From the NCBI RefSeq assembly GCF_000328475.2, contig NC_026492.1, positions 186,001 to 250,000 of the forward strand: 64,000 nucleotides of DNA, written 5' to 3'. This DNA comes from Mycosarcoma maydis (Eukaryota; Basidiomycota; Ustilaginomycetes; Ustilaginales). Positions 31,445 to 41,751 of this stretch are shown piece after piece (positions within the stretch are counted from its first letter, which is position 1; each line of letters begins with the position of its first letter). Below the pieces are notes generated by a model that was given only the letters and a program-made list of their open reading frames with translations, was not told the origin of the DNA and did not search any database. The position numbers and the translations under genes were made by a program.

Positions 31445-33239
31445 CTTGCGCAATGAGCCCAATCGCAACAGAGGCGACGGTCTCTGGCAGATTTGTAAGC
31501 ACCAACCTCGTACGTCGCTTTCCGATCGCCACGCGTCCTGGACCAACTCCATCGGTAGGATACTGCAGAGTATGTCTCCCTTGTTCCGTACAGAAGTCGG
31601 AGGAAGTCTAGCCAAGGTGGTTCGCTGTCCAAGTCCCAGTTGCCCGTATTACATGCGGAGTACCAATGCTTGCCGGGATGACTTGTATGTGTGAAAAGAA
31701 AGTAAGGTGAAGAGTATCGAAGCAGCAGCACATGGTGCAAAGGCAGCAGAGACAGCAACAAAGAGCCTTGAGAGGACCGAGTGGGAGCAACAGGTCTTTC
31801 TAATCGCCTGTTCCCTTATCCTAGCCAAACAGCTTCGGCAGGATAAGACGGCAGCCACCCCGAAAAACAGCCCACACAGAGGTGTGTGGACCGCCCCAGC
31901 GTGGGTCGCCAGAGCAGAATACAGTCGTTGTTTTGGCAGTCGGTGGAAATCAAAAATAGTGTCGAAACATAGCAAGCAGGCAGGCAAGTATGAGCGGTCG
32001 TTCGTTCGTAAAGAGTCGGACAAAGTCGAGTCGGTTCAGCGGTGCTGTCAGAGCCAATCAGTCGTTCCTAAACACTCGGGAGGAGAAGAGCGCCGCTTGA
32101 GGGCATCATATCGGGCGACGACGCCACAGGACAGGTCTGAGTGGAGCGAAGATGGCTTTAAAGCCAAGCAACTCTCGCCGCTCGAAGATGCCTATGGCGC
32201 AATCCATTGTCGCTGCAGACGGTCCGTGTCAAAGGTGGCGTTCCAACGGTCACAGATGCTCGCACGTATCTATCACAGCGGCACGTATATCCGAAAAAAC
32301 AAACGCACCAAAGACTTGCTTCATGGTCGCGAGAACCGGGACGAAGGGGCGTCCTCAAGTAGTCCGTTGTTCTTGGATCGCTCGTCGTTTTCAGTTGTGC
32401 GAAACACATGGATCACGGGAGCGCGCTCAAGGCAGGAGCACAACAGGTCGTTCCTTGGCTCGTCTGTCTGATATCGTTGTCTTCATGACTCTTGAGGTCA
32501 AGGGAGTAGATCGTAGCGTCTAACCAGAAAAAAAACGGATGCACGCCAGTCGAAAGAAAGCGGTCCGAACAGCCGATCGAAGCCAGAGTGCCCCACGACA
32601 GCCAGCCCCAGGCTCTCCAAGTGACCTTGCATTCGGTGAGTAGATGGGGTCCGAACCAGAACGGCTGACTGGTGAGACACCTGCTTGTCAAGATGCAAAC
32701 AGTGTCGCTCGCCAACTTTCATGTTTCATCTTCATGGTGGGTGGTCGGGTAGTTGTCACGTCGTCATACATCGTTCTTCAATCTGTACAGAGGAGGTGGG
32801 TCGAGATCCGGGGTCGAGTTCAGCGCACAAAAGCAAACTTTCCAGTCATTTCATTCACCATCGGTTCATGGCTGAACCAAGGAGCTTCAAAAGACGCAGA
32901 AAGAGGATTTTGGGTCACCAAACACGCACACGGCTCTGACTTGGCGAGCGGTCAACCCTTCCCCTGGATCTCGACGAAGGAGATCCGGATCGCAGGCCAA
33001 TCCCGCCGCGCTTTGGCCTACCAGCAGGTAGACTTGGGCGCACCCAATTTCTCAGTGGGTTTGCGGTCCACGCCATCGACTGGGGCTGCCGTGCGGCAAA
33101 GCTGCCCAGTCGACAACGGGATCTCGCCTCGCTGTAGATGGCTGTCTCCCGTGCTTCCCCCGAACTTGTACTTCTTGGTCTAGACAAGGGAGGTGGGAAA
33201 ACAGTGAGAGGGGCTCGGTCTGTCGAAGCTGTGCTGCCG

Positions 33240-33266
33240 CTGCTGCTGCTGCTGCTGCTGCTGCTG
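33240..33266. repeat. (CTG)9 microsatellite
   Basis: Nine perfect CTG units, preceded by an interrupted GCTGTGCTGC. Located about 355 bp downstream of the stop of the tandem-RRM gene, outside any called coding region. Confidence 0.93.
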
Positions 33267-33621
33267 TTTAACGGGAAATGCTAGGCGCAAAAGGAATTGG
33301 ACGCAATCCACATCGAGGCAACATCCTCGGCAAGCTTCTGGACAGCCCATCGGTTTGACACGATGCAGCGGTACCAGATGACGCGGGAAACGGAAGGCGA
33401 CGTAGAGGCAACTCTTTGTGGTGCGTGCGTGTGGTGTGCACTGTTTGCGGTCATCAAGGACGTCGCGACTCGAAACTCTGCTGACGTAGTTTCATCGCGA
33501 AGGAGAGGCGCTGCCAAAGAAAACGGATCTCTGGTGCGAGCCGACTCTGGTAGCTGTGTTGGGTGCTGGCTGAAGAAGGCGACTCACCTTGTGTGGGGAA
33601 TGTACGGGTCCTTGGGGTAGA

Positions 33622-34575
33622 TCAGTAGAGGATGGATGCCGAGACGCGATAGCGTCCACCGGTGTCCTGGATATCAAAGGTTGCGGGGGCGAAGTAGGTG
33701 TTGTGCCATCTTCTGACGAGGCGCGTGGCTTCTGAATGGGTTTGGCAACGCACAATAAAGTTGGTGGTGGTGGCATCGACGTGGAGCTTGGGGAGTTTGA
33801 GCACGCCGCCGAGCACAGCTTCGTGGCTGCCGCCATAACCCTTTCTATCGTGCAGGTATCCAGCGTAAGAGGTGCGCCTTGCGCGCCATCGGTCTTGTGG
33901 CTTTAGGTCGTAGCGATTGGCGAGACGTTCCTCTAGACGCGCTTCAAAGGTATCTTTAGGGATGTTGCGCAGGAGGACAAGCTTGCCAGCCTCGTATTCG
34001 ATAAGATCAAAAGGGATCTGATACGACGCAGGCCAGTTGCCGTACGCTGCGAGAAAGAAGCTCTTGCGTTGATCGGTGGAGCGAAGATCGGCATTGATCA
34101 TCCTGCCTCCTACGATACGACCGTGTGCATCTGCTTCGAATGCGCGAGCGCGAACGTGGCTGGAAAGGGAGATGAGGGCTTTGCCACTTGGACGAAGTGC
34201 TTTGGTGTAGATGAACTCGATGCGGGCCACGTCGTTGGCGGTTTTGGACTCGCGGGCCAAGGCGCGAATGTCGGCGGGCGTGGCAGTGGTGGGAAGGCCT
34301 GAGAGCAGCACGTCCTTTTCCCTCGTAATGACGCGCTTAAACTGGGAGGGAGGGATTCCTTGTGCATGTGCTGCTTGATAGAAATCAGGCCTGTCGATTG
34401 TTGCCTGGCTGGCATACGCTCTGAGGCAAGATGGAGCCGACGCGACGGCAGCGGTAGGTGGTAAAGGGGGGGAGGCGATGGCAGCAGACAGGTTTATGCT
34501 GAAGCGAGAAGGCACCAGCATCCCAGGCGTCCCAGGGCGCAGAGAAAATGGCGCCCTGAGAAGCGCCATGATCAT
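33622..34575 (-). CDS. Probable mitochondrial tandem RRM-like protein
   Basis: 317 residues, no intron. The first ~55 residues are rich in Ala/Ser/Arg and lack acidic residues, as in a mitochondrial presequence (possible cleavage near LRAYASQ). RRM-like module 1, about 88-165, has an RNP2-like DVLLSGLP and an RNP1-like SGKALISLSS. Module 2, about 198-297, has GKLVLLRNIP and TTNFIVRCQTHSEA. The aromatic residues expected in RNP1 are poorly kept, so RNA binding is plausible but not certain. A second ATG two codons in (34569) is an equally good start. No specific named gene is recognised. Confidence 0.7.
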   Translation of the reverse strand: MIMALLRAPFSLRPGTPGMLVPSRFSINLSAAIASPPLPPTAAVASAPSCLRAYASQATIDRPDFYQAAHAQGIPPSQFKRVITREKDVLLSGLPTTATPADIRALARESKTANDVARIEFIYTKALRPSGKALISLSSHVRARAFEADAHGRIVGGRMINADLRSTDQRKSFFLAAYGNWPASYQIPFDLIEYEAGKLVLLRNIPKDTFEARLEERLANRYDLKPQDRWRARRTSYAGYLHDRKGYGGSHEAVLGGVLKLPKLHVDATTTNFIVRCQTHSEATRLVRRWHNTYFAPATFDIQDTGGRYRVSASILY

Positions 34576-36412
34576 GCCAATGCCAATGCGCGTCTAGATA
34601 GAGGGAAGAGGGAAGAGGTGAGATGGTGGAGGAAGGCTGAGTCGTGAGTTGTGTCAGACTGGCTGAGTTTACCGTTGCACGTTGGATGGATGCCGCTCTC
34701 AATTCACGGTTATTTTGATTCACGATTATTCGTGATTATTAATATCTTCTAGTCGTGATTTATGATTCATGGTTCGTGACTCACGCTGTCCTGTGTGATT
34801 CGTTATTGTGATTGTACGTTAATTGTAAATATTAATATTTAATTGTGATTGTGATTGTGATTGGGTTGCTCAGTTTATCGTTTTGTAGCATTCGTGATTC
34901 ACAATTTTGAAAGTTCCGCTTACTCGTGGCTGTGTTGCCCGTTGCAGTCAGTCGTGAGTAACCCACTTCAAATCAAACAAATCGCCGATCGGGTAAACAA
35001 ACAAGAGCAGATCGCCCGATCTAAGACAGGATCCAACACATCGTAAGGCAAAAGCGTAAAGACATGAGACGACCCGTGAATCACAGAATGGCGGTCCACA
35101 TCGTGTATGGTTGAGACAGTTGACGAGTGTGGATGGCATGGCGGCCTTCGTGAAGGAAGTACTTGCAACAGGAGGGGGGCATCGCCTGTAACCGTTGAAT
35201 TCTCGCTCGTCCTGGCCCAACCTCGAAGTTGGGAGTGCTTGGTGCTTGCAATGCGTCCAGGGTCCAACAAGCAAATCACGAATCCGACCAACGTGGACGT
35301 GCAACGTTGGTGGTTGTTCCCTTTGTCTTTCACTACTTGACACAAGTCAAACACGAATGAGATTAGTCTGTACGCATTCACGATTCAACGCAACAGCAAG
35401 ACTTGCGTCTGCCCGCTGTGCATCTTAATCTGCACGCTATCCATCACGAATCCACTCACGACTGAACATTAGCTGCGATTCGCGATTCGCGATTCGCGAT
35501 TCAAAATTGTAGCTCGGCGTCTACAGTGCCTTTTAGCGTCCATTCTTGATTGCTCTGCGCTGCCGTCGCTGCCGTCGCCGCCGTTACCACCCGAATCGTG
35601 AAGATGGCGACGTGCCAACTAACGAAACGTGAAATGTGCTTCCATCTCCCCTTGTTGGACGATCTCGGCGACTTGAGCGCCCATGTATGCAATCCCAGTG
35701 TTCGGTGCACTGACCGTAATAACTGATGGTCGGAGGCAAGTCCCCACCTCATTTCATCTGACTCGCTCACCATCGATTCGCTCGACGCTGAGTTTGCTGT
35801 AGCTACAGTGGTGAGTGTGAGTAATCAAATGGTTATGCGACCCAACATTCGTGATTGTCCAAGGCCCACGGTCCGTACTCGTGAATCCACGGTCGTCTAC
35901 ATTACGTGTTCAGCGCAGTGGTGGCAACAAAGCTTGCTCACCGGATGCGCGCTACTCGTGACTGTCTCAGCCTTGCTTGTGCTACTCGGTCCGATCGAGG
36001 CTCGTGTTTCGCCCCCACTTGAGTTATCAACATGGCGTGCACAGACAATGCTTCTGTGGTTGTGTCGCAAAGGTGCAACCAGACCTCATGTGCAGCTCTG
36101 TCTGGTGGTGACAATCTCTTGCAACTCGTGAATCTGTGAGTGAGAACAAAGGGCAACCCCTGAATCTCTTCTCGCTTGACGCTTGAAAGCCTCGATTCCA
36201 CCAGCTGGTCGGCCATTTCAGGCACTAGTTCAACCATCTGCCTTCAAGTGCCTTTCCGCTTCACCACCACTCTTCTTGCCACACTATCGCTATCGGGGGC
36301 AGCTGTCAGCTCGTTGTCAACCCTTGTGTTGAGCAACATCCTCATCAGTGCCGTCCACTTTGACTGCTTCAGCAGATCGCGCCTAGACGCAGTCATCTTG
36401 GCAAAAGACACT
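34576..36412. other. Divergent spacer tandem-RRM / BTB gene
   Basis: 1.8 kb, no gene. It is dense in heptamer-family variants at 34711-34915 (with AT-rich TTAATATTTAATTGTGATTGTGATTG stretches) and 35275-35510, including a GATTCGC variant array at 35475-35502. The frame of the BTB gene stays open back to 36176 but no conserved sequence appears there. Confidence 0.6.
35475..35502. repeat. GATTCGC variant heptamer array
   Basis: Four units of GATTCGC, differing at the last base from the common GATTCGT. This suggests local homogenisation of a variant. Confidence 0.88.
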
Positions 36413-38644
36413 ATGTCGTCCATTGCGAGCCGCTTTTCATCGCTCTCTTCGCAATCGGCCAACTCTTTTCTTCCTCCAAAGCCGACCTACAATTCTCCAA
36501 AGCTCGTCCAGGACCCCATCCTTGCTCCTGTGCATCCGGAACATCTGGGCACGGTACCACATCCTTTTGCTTCGTCGAGCTATGTTACCTCGAGACGCGC
36601 ACCACGGAAGCCTGAGCAGTATGGCGATCAGTCGCAAACCTTTTCTAAAGCGCATCCGCATTCACATCTCAGAAGCACCTCCGAGTTTGGAGCCATGTAC
36701 CACAGCCACGACTTGGAACACTTTGCGGTCTCGGACGCTCCATCCGCGGAACCAGACGACTTCAGTGCGAGTATCAAACAGCGGCAGAGAAGTAACACGG
36801 TTGGCTCTCACTTGACTGTTTGCTCGGGCTTTGACGCTGTTGATGAGACGCTCGCTTCACCGAACCAGTTCAAGAGCCAGTTTGACGATTCCGACGATGA
36901 GGAAAAGGTCGAATTTGCAAATCTATCGTTTGCTGGTGTATCCACTCGAGCGCGACTGGCGGCGATCGGAACGGCGAGTCGATTGTTCAAGCCTAAGCGG
37001 CACAGCAGAGCCTCTTCCAGTGGGCTGACTCTCAACATGCAGTTGGAAAAGTCAGCAGCTGACCAACGCAAGCCTTGCTCATTTCGTCCGTCAACAAGCG
37101 AAGGCTTAAGTCCTCTTCCGAGGCAAGCCGTGTTTGGGCATCGTCCGACTCCTTCGGAGCTGAGCGTGGTTTCCAGTTCGTCCAAGCCTCGTACGGTGGA
37201 AGCTGCGGATCGCGATTTGATCTTGGCGCTTCAGGGACGCACTTGTAAAACGCGCTCTAAGCCGGCTGACAAGAACAAGGCGGCTTTCAAGCAGGCAGAA
37301 CAGCATCGTTGTTCGCACGTCGTTCTCGAATCTGCCAATGTACTGCTGAATCACACCGAGAGCGGTGCCAACTGGATGGCTCCGCCTCCGTACTGTTCGC
37401 CTACGGAAGCTGAAATGGGACGAGGCCAGATGCTGCGCAAATCACAGTCCTTGTCGACGCTCCGCTTCGATGTGAGCCGCCGACCTGTCAACACCTACAT
37501 CTCGCCATCCATCTCACCAAAGACTCTCGCTCCGAAAGCGGCTGCAATTGCATCGCAGCATACCAATCAGAGCGCTTGGGACGCCATGCTCAGCTCTCCG
37601 CCTAGCACTGTCAGCGATTACGCAAGCGGTGATGGCTATGCCAACGTCACACAGTCCACTGCCAGGTCTTGTCCGACCAAGCATGCCAAAACGCAGCGTC
37701 TGCCACCGCAAAAGCCGCCGCCCATGACGCGCTTGCCGCTTCCACCTCTACCGCCCAAACATACGCGCGTGCGCGTGCAATCGCGTGCTCAGCCAAAATC
37801 CTCCAAGCCCTCGTTCGAGTCGGAGCTTTCTTCGCCTAGTTCGCACGGATCGACGCGCTCGAGCACTCAGAGCACAGTTGCACCATCGGCGCTCAAGGAT
37901 CGACACACCTGGTCGCATGCGTCGACATGGCAGCCAGATTCACAGGTGGTGCTCGACATTGGGGGCACCAAGTTTGTCACGCTCGTGTCGACACTTGAGG
38001 GAGCAAATCGTGATGAGCCGCGGCTTTTGGCGCTGCTGCAGTCGAGCGCTCACGGTGTGGCGTGCAATGATTCGGTCTTGGGATGCTTGCTGACTCGGGG
38101 TCAGCACACCAGTAGTCGCAGCCGTGAGCGATCGAATTCCGAGTCGAGTCAAGGCAGTCGGCGCTCGTGCTCGCGTGCTGAGACCACAGCGTCGTCGAGC
38201 TCAGCGTTGGATGGGATGCGTGAATCCAAGTGTTCAACGCGAACCAGCTGCAGCGGCTCTTTTGACTTGAGCTGGTCCAAGAACGTAGTGACAGGCTGCA
38301 ACACCGACATGGAGCCAGCCCAAGAGAAATCGTACGATGCGCTTGCGGACGCAGATCGTGTTAGTGGTCGTGTCCGCGCTTCTCCCTGCATCTTTCTGGA
38401 TAGAAACGCCGACCTGTATCGCGACCTGCTCGACATCCTTCGGTATCGCAAACTCCCATATCGCCTCCAAGCCTCGTCGGTCGCTGCTACTCGCAACACT
38501 TCTCCCGACAATCCCACAGACCCCACTCTCACAGCCCTGCACATCCAGCTCCGCTGTCGTCTGCACGAACTCATGCACGAGGCTTCCTGGCTGGGCTACC
38601 TCTCGATCGTCGATATGTGCCATGCAGAGATCGCCGTCGTGTAA
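36413..38644 (+). CDS. BTB/POZ protein of the K-channel T1 (KCTD) type
   Basis: 743 residues, no intron. Residues 1-505 are disordered and rich in Ser/Pro (PPQKPPPMTRLPLPPLPP near 425-445, a possible SH3 ligand). The C-terminus carries a T1-like BTB fold in two parts: the opening strand VVLDIGGTKFVTLVSTL at about 511-527, then about 100 residues of Ser-rich low-complexity sequence, then CIFLDRNADLYRDLLDILRYRKLP (from about 656) and a helical end finishing at LHELMHEASWLGYLSIVDMCHAEIAV. There are no channel segments, so it is not a potassium channel; KCTD proteins often act as oligomeric adaptors for cullin-3 ligases. The ATG at 36413 is preferred over frames extending upstream. No named gene recognised. 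Confidence 0.75.
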   Translation: MSSIASRFSSLSSQSANSFLPPKPTYNSPKLVQDPILAPVHPEHLGTVPHPFASSSYVTSRRAPRKPEQYGDQSQTFSKAHPHSHLRSTSEFGAMYHSHDLEHFAVSDAPSAEPDDFSASIKQRQRSNTVGSHLTVCSGFDAVDETLASPNQFKSQFDDSDDEEKVEFANLSFAGVSTRARLAAIGTASRLFKPKRHSRASSSGLTLNMQLEKSAADQRKPCSFRPSTSEGLSPLPRQAVFGHRPTPSELSVVSSSSKPRTVEAADRDLILALQGRTCKTRSKPADKNKAAFKQAEQHRCSHVVLESANVLLNHTESGANWMAPPPYCSPTEAEMGRGQMLRKSQSLSTLRFDVSRRPVNTYISPSISPKTLAPKAAAIASQHTNQSAWDAMLSSPPSTVSDYASGDGYANVTQSTARSCPTKHAKTQRLPPQKPPPMTRLPLPPLPPKHTRVRVQSRAQPKSSKPSFESELSSPSSHGSTRSSTQSTVAPSALKDRHTWSHASTWQPDSQVVLDIGGTKFVTLVSTLEGANRDEPRLLALLQSSAHGVACNDSVLGCLLTRGQHTSSRSRERSNSESSQGSRRSCSRAETTASSSSALDGMRESKCSTRTSCSGSFDLSWSKNVVTGCNTDMEPAQEKSYDALADADRVSGRVRASPCIFLDRNADLYRDLLDILRYRKLPYRLQASSVAATRNTSPDNPTDPTLTALHIQLRCRLHELMHEASWLGYLSIVDMCHAEIAVV

Positions 38645-39009
38645 ATCTCTCTCGGCTTGCAACCAAGTCTTTTCGCTCTGCACCTACGACGATCTGTGCT
38701 TGACGTATGGTTGAGAATGTTATCTCGAGTCGATGCGAGACTGAGCTGTGCGTGTGTATCACGAATGCTGTGGAGTTCGGATCGTCGTTGCAAAGCGATC
38801 GAAGCTGCCAAGTGTCGGTCAAGAGCTGACGTCGCCTGCCGGCCGACGGAGTGCAACTGCACATGCTCGTAAATCCACCGACAAGACCCTCGAATCCATC
38901 ACGACTACACTACATTTGCGATTACAAATACACTATACATACACCTAGAAGAACGAATCACCAGAGCGAGTGTGGGCAAAAGGCAGGAGGAAGCTTGTGT
39001 GAAGCCGTC
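38645..39009. other. Convergent 3' spacer BTB / MAD1
   Basis: 365 bp, no gene or array seen. AT-richer sequence (AAATACACTATACATACACC) near 38925-38945 may belong to 3'-end signals. Confidence 0.5.
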
Positions 39010-41751
39010 TCACTGCTCGTCCTCTACCTGAGCTTGATGATCAAAGATCGGCTTTCTAACAGCCATAGTACAGCTCTCGTACAGCTCGAGATTCAATGCG
39101 GCCAGAAAGCACGGAACGCTCTGCCTTACACCACCTTCCGCCAACCAATACTCTTTCAAACCAGCGACGTCAACCAAGCCTGGATACTTGAGCGCTTCGC
39201 CCATCAACTTCATCCTACCCACGTTGCCACCTTCGCTCTCAAACACCAACGAGGTGCTGTTGGAAGAGCGATTGTGCGTCGAGGTGAGTTTCACCTTGCC
39301 GTTTTCAAGGAACTTGACCTTGTAGCCAAAAAGCGATTGGATTGCTTCGCGGAATTCGTTGGCTTTCGCCGAGAAGACTTGCTTGAGTCGAAGCATAGCT
39401 TTGTCCTTAGAAGCGATCGAGAGTTGCAGTGCTGTGAGATCGGAGCGAAGGTTCTCGACCACCGACTGCGGGACCAACGCTTCGCCAGTAACTGCAGACG
39501 CAGTAGCACAAGTAGAGTTGCTGGCGAGACAAGATAGCTCTTGCACACGTGCGAGCAGCGACGCGTTTTCCGCTTTCAGAGCATCCATCGTGCGACGTCG
39601 AAGATCCAAGTCTTGCGAAACCGGATTGGCAGACAGAACCAAACACCGCTGTCGCTCTTGATCAAACTCGCCCCGACCTACCCTGAACCACAAGCTTTCG
39701 TTCTCCTTGAGCATTGATTCCATTTGGCGCGTCAAAGACGACATGCTGCTCTCCATCTCAGACACCTTGGCTTCTAGCGTTGCCTTTTCCGCCTCAAGTC
39801 GTTCGAGCTCAGCCGATAGCTCTTGGCCTTGTGTCGAATCGGATTTGGTCTCCTTTTCAGCCAGACTCTTGGAAAGCTTCTCGAGTTGTTCAGCTAAGCC
39901 CATGTTCTCGGTTCTTGCCTTTTCCAGTTCGGTTTCGAGCAGTGCGATCCTCCGAGTGTGCGCTGCATCGTAGGATGTCGAGTTGTGAGCCTGTTCTTCC
40001 TGTTCGTACGAGGAGAGCATCGCTTTCAGCTGTGAGATCTCACCGTTGAGTCGAGTTTCAGTCTTTTGAGTGCGCGCAAGCGTGGTTTGCAATTCGATCA
40101 GCTCTAGTGCGGTCTTGCGCTCCTTTGCGTCGACGTCTTGCGCTTGCTCCTCCAAGGTCAAGTTTCGAGATCGAAGTTTCTCAACGGTCGCAGAAAGCGC
40201 TTTGCATCGAGCTTCGAGACCAGAGACGGTGCCGCGGAGAGTGGAAAGGTATTTGGGCAGTGTATCTCGATCCACCACTTGAGGCGGCGTGAGCAAAGGC
40301 AGTTGTCCATCCGCGTTAGCAGCCGCGGTAAAGGCAGCTTGAACGTCCGTCTCCAATCCGTTTCGAAGCAGTGAGTCCCAGTTGTTCTGCTTATCTTGCA
40401 AGTCCAAGATTTGGGTTTCGGCGGCAGCAAGCTGATCACGCAGCGTATCGAGCGTGCGAAGCTTAGCCTCGAGCGATCGCTTCTCCTCCTTGAGCAGCTC
40501 GACGTTGCTCGCATGATGGGAAAGCCTTGAATTTTCGGCCACTAGGTGCGCATTTTCGGCTTCGAGTTTGCGCAAGTGCGAAGTCTGTCTCTCGAGCTCT
40601 TGGCCAATTTTAGCACTTTGCTCTGCTCCACCTAGGCGCGCCTCGTCGAGCTGTTGGAGACGCATACGCTGCTCGTCTTCGAGCGCGTTCTGCAGGTCTT
40701 CGAGCTCAGCCTTGTTGGCACCCACTTCATCCTCAAACGTCTTTGCTCTGACAGTGGCAGCCTGCGCTTCGGCTTGCGACTTGGCCAAGTCGGATTGCAA
40801 CGAGGTGACTTGGGCCCGGAGCTGAGAGAGCTGCGAGGAAGAGTCGGATGACAGCTCGTCGTTTCGATGAGTCAGCTCGGAATTGGTGCTACGCAGCCTA
40901 GCGAGCTCTTGTTCGAGCGACTGCCTTTTGGTAGTCCACTCGGTTTCTTTTGAACGAGCGGTTTCTTGCTGCTTGTCCCACTCGTCAAGTAGTTCGACGC
41001 GTTGACGATTGAATCGATCAAGCTCTTTGCACTTTGCTTCGTAGTCCTGTTCCAATTTTTTGTACTTGCGATCTTCAGCGAGGAGCTGCTGATCGTAGTG
41101 ATTTCGTAGTACGGCAATTTCGTAGGCGGGTGATTCGGGACGTGGTGTGCTTGAAGGATGCAGTTCGGCTTGCAGAAGAAGCGGCGAGGTACCGTCCATG
41201 CTGAGCTTGCGCAAGTGAGGTCGCTTGAGGGCGTTACTGCTAAAGGACATGCTTTCATCTGCGCCGAGACCTGCTGCAGATACGGTGCGCTTGTGAGCTG
41301 CTGTAGTGCGCGCAGCGCCGATCGAAGTGTCGAGCAGGATCGAGGCGGACGAGACATCGTCAGCGAGCATGTGGGTCGAGGTGTTGGGGTCGAGCGGGCG
41401 CGCCGAGAGAGTACTGATTCGATTGGCGAGGCCAGAATAGGTTCGCGTGGTGGGTGCCGCACTTGCTGGCGGTTGACGGAGCAACATGGAGGATGGAGCG
41501 GAGGCAGCACCGCCCACCGAGCTTCGGCCAGCTGCTGAGGAAGGACGATATGCGCCCATGGGGCCACTCGCTACTCGTGTTGCTGCACCAGTAGAAGGTG
41601 CTGCTGTGCTCATGCGCGATGGCGGGCGTGGAATTGCGGACTCAGCACTACCATTAGCAGCAGCAGCGGCTGCTGCGGCTGGTCTGGGGATACCTGATCG
41701 CATCGGTGGAAGGCCAGACGAGCCGGCTGACACGACGCGTCGATTCTCCAT
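39010..41751 (-). CDS. MAD1: Spindle assembly checkpoint protein MAD1
   Basis: Checkpoint scaffold that holds MAD2 at nuclear pores and at unattached kinetochores. 913 residues, intronless. The first ~210 residues are Ser/Ala/Pro-rich and disordered. Residues about 215-740 form nearly continuous heptad coiled coil (repeated LEQELARL and LEAEKATLEAKV patterns). The C-terminal part contains the RLK Bub1-binding motif in KAMLRLKQVF (about 783-792). It then ends in the RWD-like domain with FREAIQSLFGYKVKF, KVKLTS and LVFESE, the conserved tail of the family. The MAD2-binding segment should lie just before the last coil but was not pinned down. Divergent from the NDR kinase gene. Confidence 0.93.
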   Translation of the reverse strand: MENRRVVSAGSSGLPPMRSGIPRPAAAAAAAANGSAESAIPRPPSRMSTAAPSTGAATRVASGPMGAYRPSSAAGRSSVGGAASAPSSMLLRQPPASAAPTTRTYSGLANRISTLSARPLDPNTSTHMLADDVSSASILLDTSIGAARTTAAHKRTVSAAGLGADESMSFSSNALKRPHLRKLSMDGTSPLLLQAELHPSSTPRPESPAYEIAVLRNHYDQQLLAEDRKYKKLEQDYEAKCKELDRFNRQRVELLDEWDKQQETARSKETEWTTKRQSLEQELARLRSTNSELTHRNDELSSDSSSQLSQLRAQVTSLQSDLAKSQAEAQAATVRAKTFEDEVGANKAELEDLQNALEDEQRMRLQQLDEARLGGAEQSAKIGQELERQTSHLRKLEAENAHLVAENSRLSHHASNVELLKEEKRSLEAKLRTLDTLRDQLAAAETQILDLQDKQNNWDSLLRNGLETDVQAAFTAAANADGQLPLLTPPQVVDRDTLPKYLSTLRGTVSGLEARCKALSATVEKLRSRNLTLEEQAQDVDAKERKTALELIELQTTLARTQKTETRLNGEISQLKAMLSSYEQEEQAHNSTSYDAAHTRRIALLETELEKARTENMGLAEQLEKLSKSLAEKETKSDSTQGQELSAELERLEAEKATLEAKVSEMESSMSSLTRQMESMLKENESLWFRVGRGEFDQERQRCLVLSANPVSQDLDLRRRTMDALKAENASLLARVQELSCLASNSTCATASAVTGEALVPQSVVENLRSDLTALQLSIASKDKAMLRLKQVFSAKANEFREAIQSLFGYKVKFLENGKVKLTSTHNRSSNSTSLVFESEGGNVGRMKLMGEALKYPGLVDVAGLKEYWLAEGGVRQSVPCFLAALNLELYESCTMAVRKPIFDHQAQVEDEQ

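Larger units (their letters stand above)
30881..33621. other. 2.7-kb spacer without recognised gene
   Basis: This follows the SLU7 stop. Features seen: CGCTTCCCT tandem steps at 30889-30912, GAATCACAAATCGTGAATCACGAATG at about 31194-31219, a TATATAAG box at 31437-31444, and a CTG microsatellite at 33240-33266. Open frames of 254 codons (31707-32471) and 179 codons (32644-33183) have no domain, no biased composition and no splice-linked partner that I can see. Either noncoding transcription or a decayed insertion could be present. Confidence 0.5.

Noticed and set aside
31453..31611. 52-codon frame right after the TATATAAG box
   Set aside because: The ATG lies only 9 bp after the box, before any normal transcription start.
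31707..32471. 254-codon frame in the SLU7 downstream spacer
   Set aside because: No domain, signal peptide or conserved-looking composition; not supported as a gene without transcript data.
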